Assembly: GCA_016280345.1 (NCBI GenBank)
Contig: JAEEGN010000053.1
Span: 1-15,221, forward strand
Reading direction: 5' to 3'
DNA from: Selenomonadaceae bacterium
Lineage (GTDB): Bacteria; Bacillota; Negativicutes; Selenomonadales; Selenomonadaceae
DNA: 15,221 nucleotides
The notes under the pieces were generated by a model. The model did no database searches, was not told where the DNA came from, and worked only from the letters and a program-made list of their open reading frames with translations. Below are positions 14,979 through 15,221 of this stretch, one piece after another. Position 1 is the stretch's first letter. Every line of letters starts with the position of its first letter. A program made the position numbers and the translations under genes.

Positions 14979-15221
14979 TTATTTTGCCTGCAGCATATCC
15001 CAAGCCTCGTTCGCGCGAGCAACGAACATCTTACGGATCTCAGGATTCTCGCCCAATCCGTGCAGATACGCGCGTACCTTGATACCTTCCTTCTCGAGGA
15101 TTGACTTATGCGAATCCGGTTCATCGCCTGCCATATCGTTATTCGCATGGTCTCCTGCCACCATCATGATCGGCACCAGGAGCACCTTCTTGAACCCCTT
15201 CCTCTTCAGACGATGAATCGC
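14979..15221 (-). CDS. cbiK: Anaerobic sirohydrochlorin cobaltochelatase CbiK, C-terminal fragment
   Basis: The minus frame is open from the right edge to a TAA at 14979, giving the last 80 residues. They include VLLVPIMMVAGDHANNDMAG, then DEPDSHKSIL and HGLGENPEIRKMFV. This conserved C-terminal block of class II chelatases of the CbiK family carries the metal-binding His of GDHANNDMAGDE. CbiK inserts Co2+ into sirohydrochlorin in the oxygen-independent B12 pathway. The N-terminal half and any signal peptide (some family members are periplasmic) lie outside the window. It ends in its own terminator. Confidence 0.92.
   Translation of the reverse strand, partial: AIHRLKRKGFKKVLLVPIMMVAGDHANNDMAGDEPDSHKSILEKEGIKVRAYLHGLGENPEIRKMFVARANEAWDMLQAK

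Noticed and set aside
13055..15148. Open frame of 697 codons on the minus strand reaching back across cbiK
   Set aside because: Codons upstream of 14803 overlap the terminator and the cbiK coding region in another frame and give Arg-rich sequence without family similarity; the ATG at 14803 has a strong ribosome binding site and a promoter.
1..15221. CRISPR arrays, tRNA or rRNA genes, insertion sequences, attachment sites
   Set aside because: No regular short repeats, RNA-gene signatures, transposase genes or flanking direct repeats were seen by eye in the window.

Overview
The window looks like chromosome from an anaerobic, moderately GC-rich Firmicute, most likely a diderm Negativicute of the Selenomonas/Megasphaera type. 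The signs are strong purine-rich ribosome binding sites, several TTG starts, the phoH-ybeY-era-recO gene order, a flavodiiron oxygen/NO reductase, an anaerobic cobaltochelatase (CbiK), a long form of glutamine synthetase and lipoprotein-rich accessory genes. The genus is an inference from gene content; no rRNA or marker tree is available here.

Layout, left to right. (1) 1-2195, minus: a thiol-biosynthesis pair, a plant-type glutamate-cysteine ligase followed 4 bases later by a glutathionylspermidine/glutathione-synthetase-like ligase cut by the left edge, with a promoter at 2270-2297. (2) 2382-5558, minus: the housekeeping operon phoH-ybeY-era-recO (ribosome maturation and recombination), bounded by a promoter at 5616-5645 and a terminator at 2382-2404. 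(3) 5656-7733, minus: a monocistronic 628-residue glutamine synthetase with a good promoter, a terminator-like hairpin inside its short 5' leader, and a terminator at its end. (4) 7882-9581, plus: divergent from it, an exact-consensus promoter drives a small XRE-type regulator and an FprA-type flavodiiron protein, ending at a shared bidirectional terminator. (5) 9639-12394, minus: an accessory block of an EndoU-nuclease lipoprotein, a small protein 3 bases downstream that fits an immunity protein, a signal-peptide-bearing alpha-acetolactate decarboxylase and a MetQ/NlpA lipoprotein. (6) 12478-14899, minus: a C-terminal-half CobN-like chelatase protein with its own promoter, followed by an unrecognised protein with two CxxC pairs. 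(7) 14924-15221, minus: the C-terminal end of cbiK and its terminator.

Most likely functional groupings: redox and oxygen defence (thiol ligases, flavodiiron protein), nitrogen assimilation under leader control (glutamine synthetase), tetrapyrrole metal chelation (CbiK and the CobN-like protein, probably with different substrates), and cell-envelope or competition functions (lipoprotein EndoU toxin with its putative immunity protein). The two items most worth following up are the free-standing lipoprotein EndoU toxin/immunity pair and the attenuator-like leader of glutamine synthetase.
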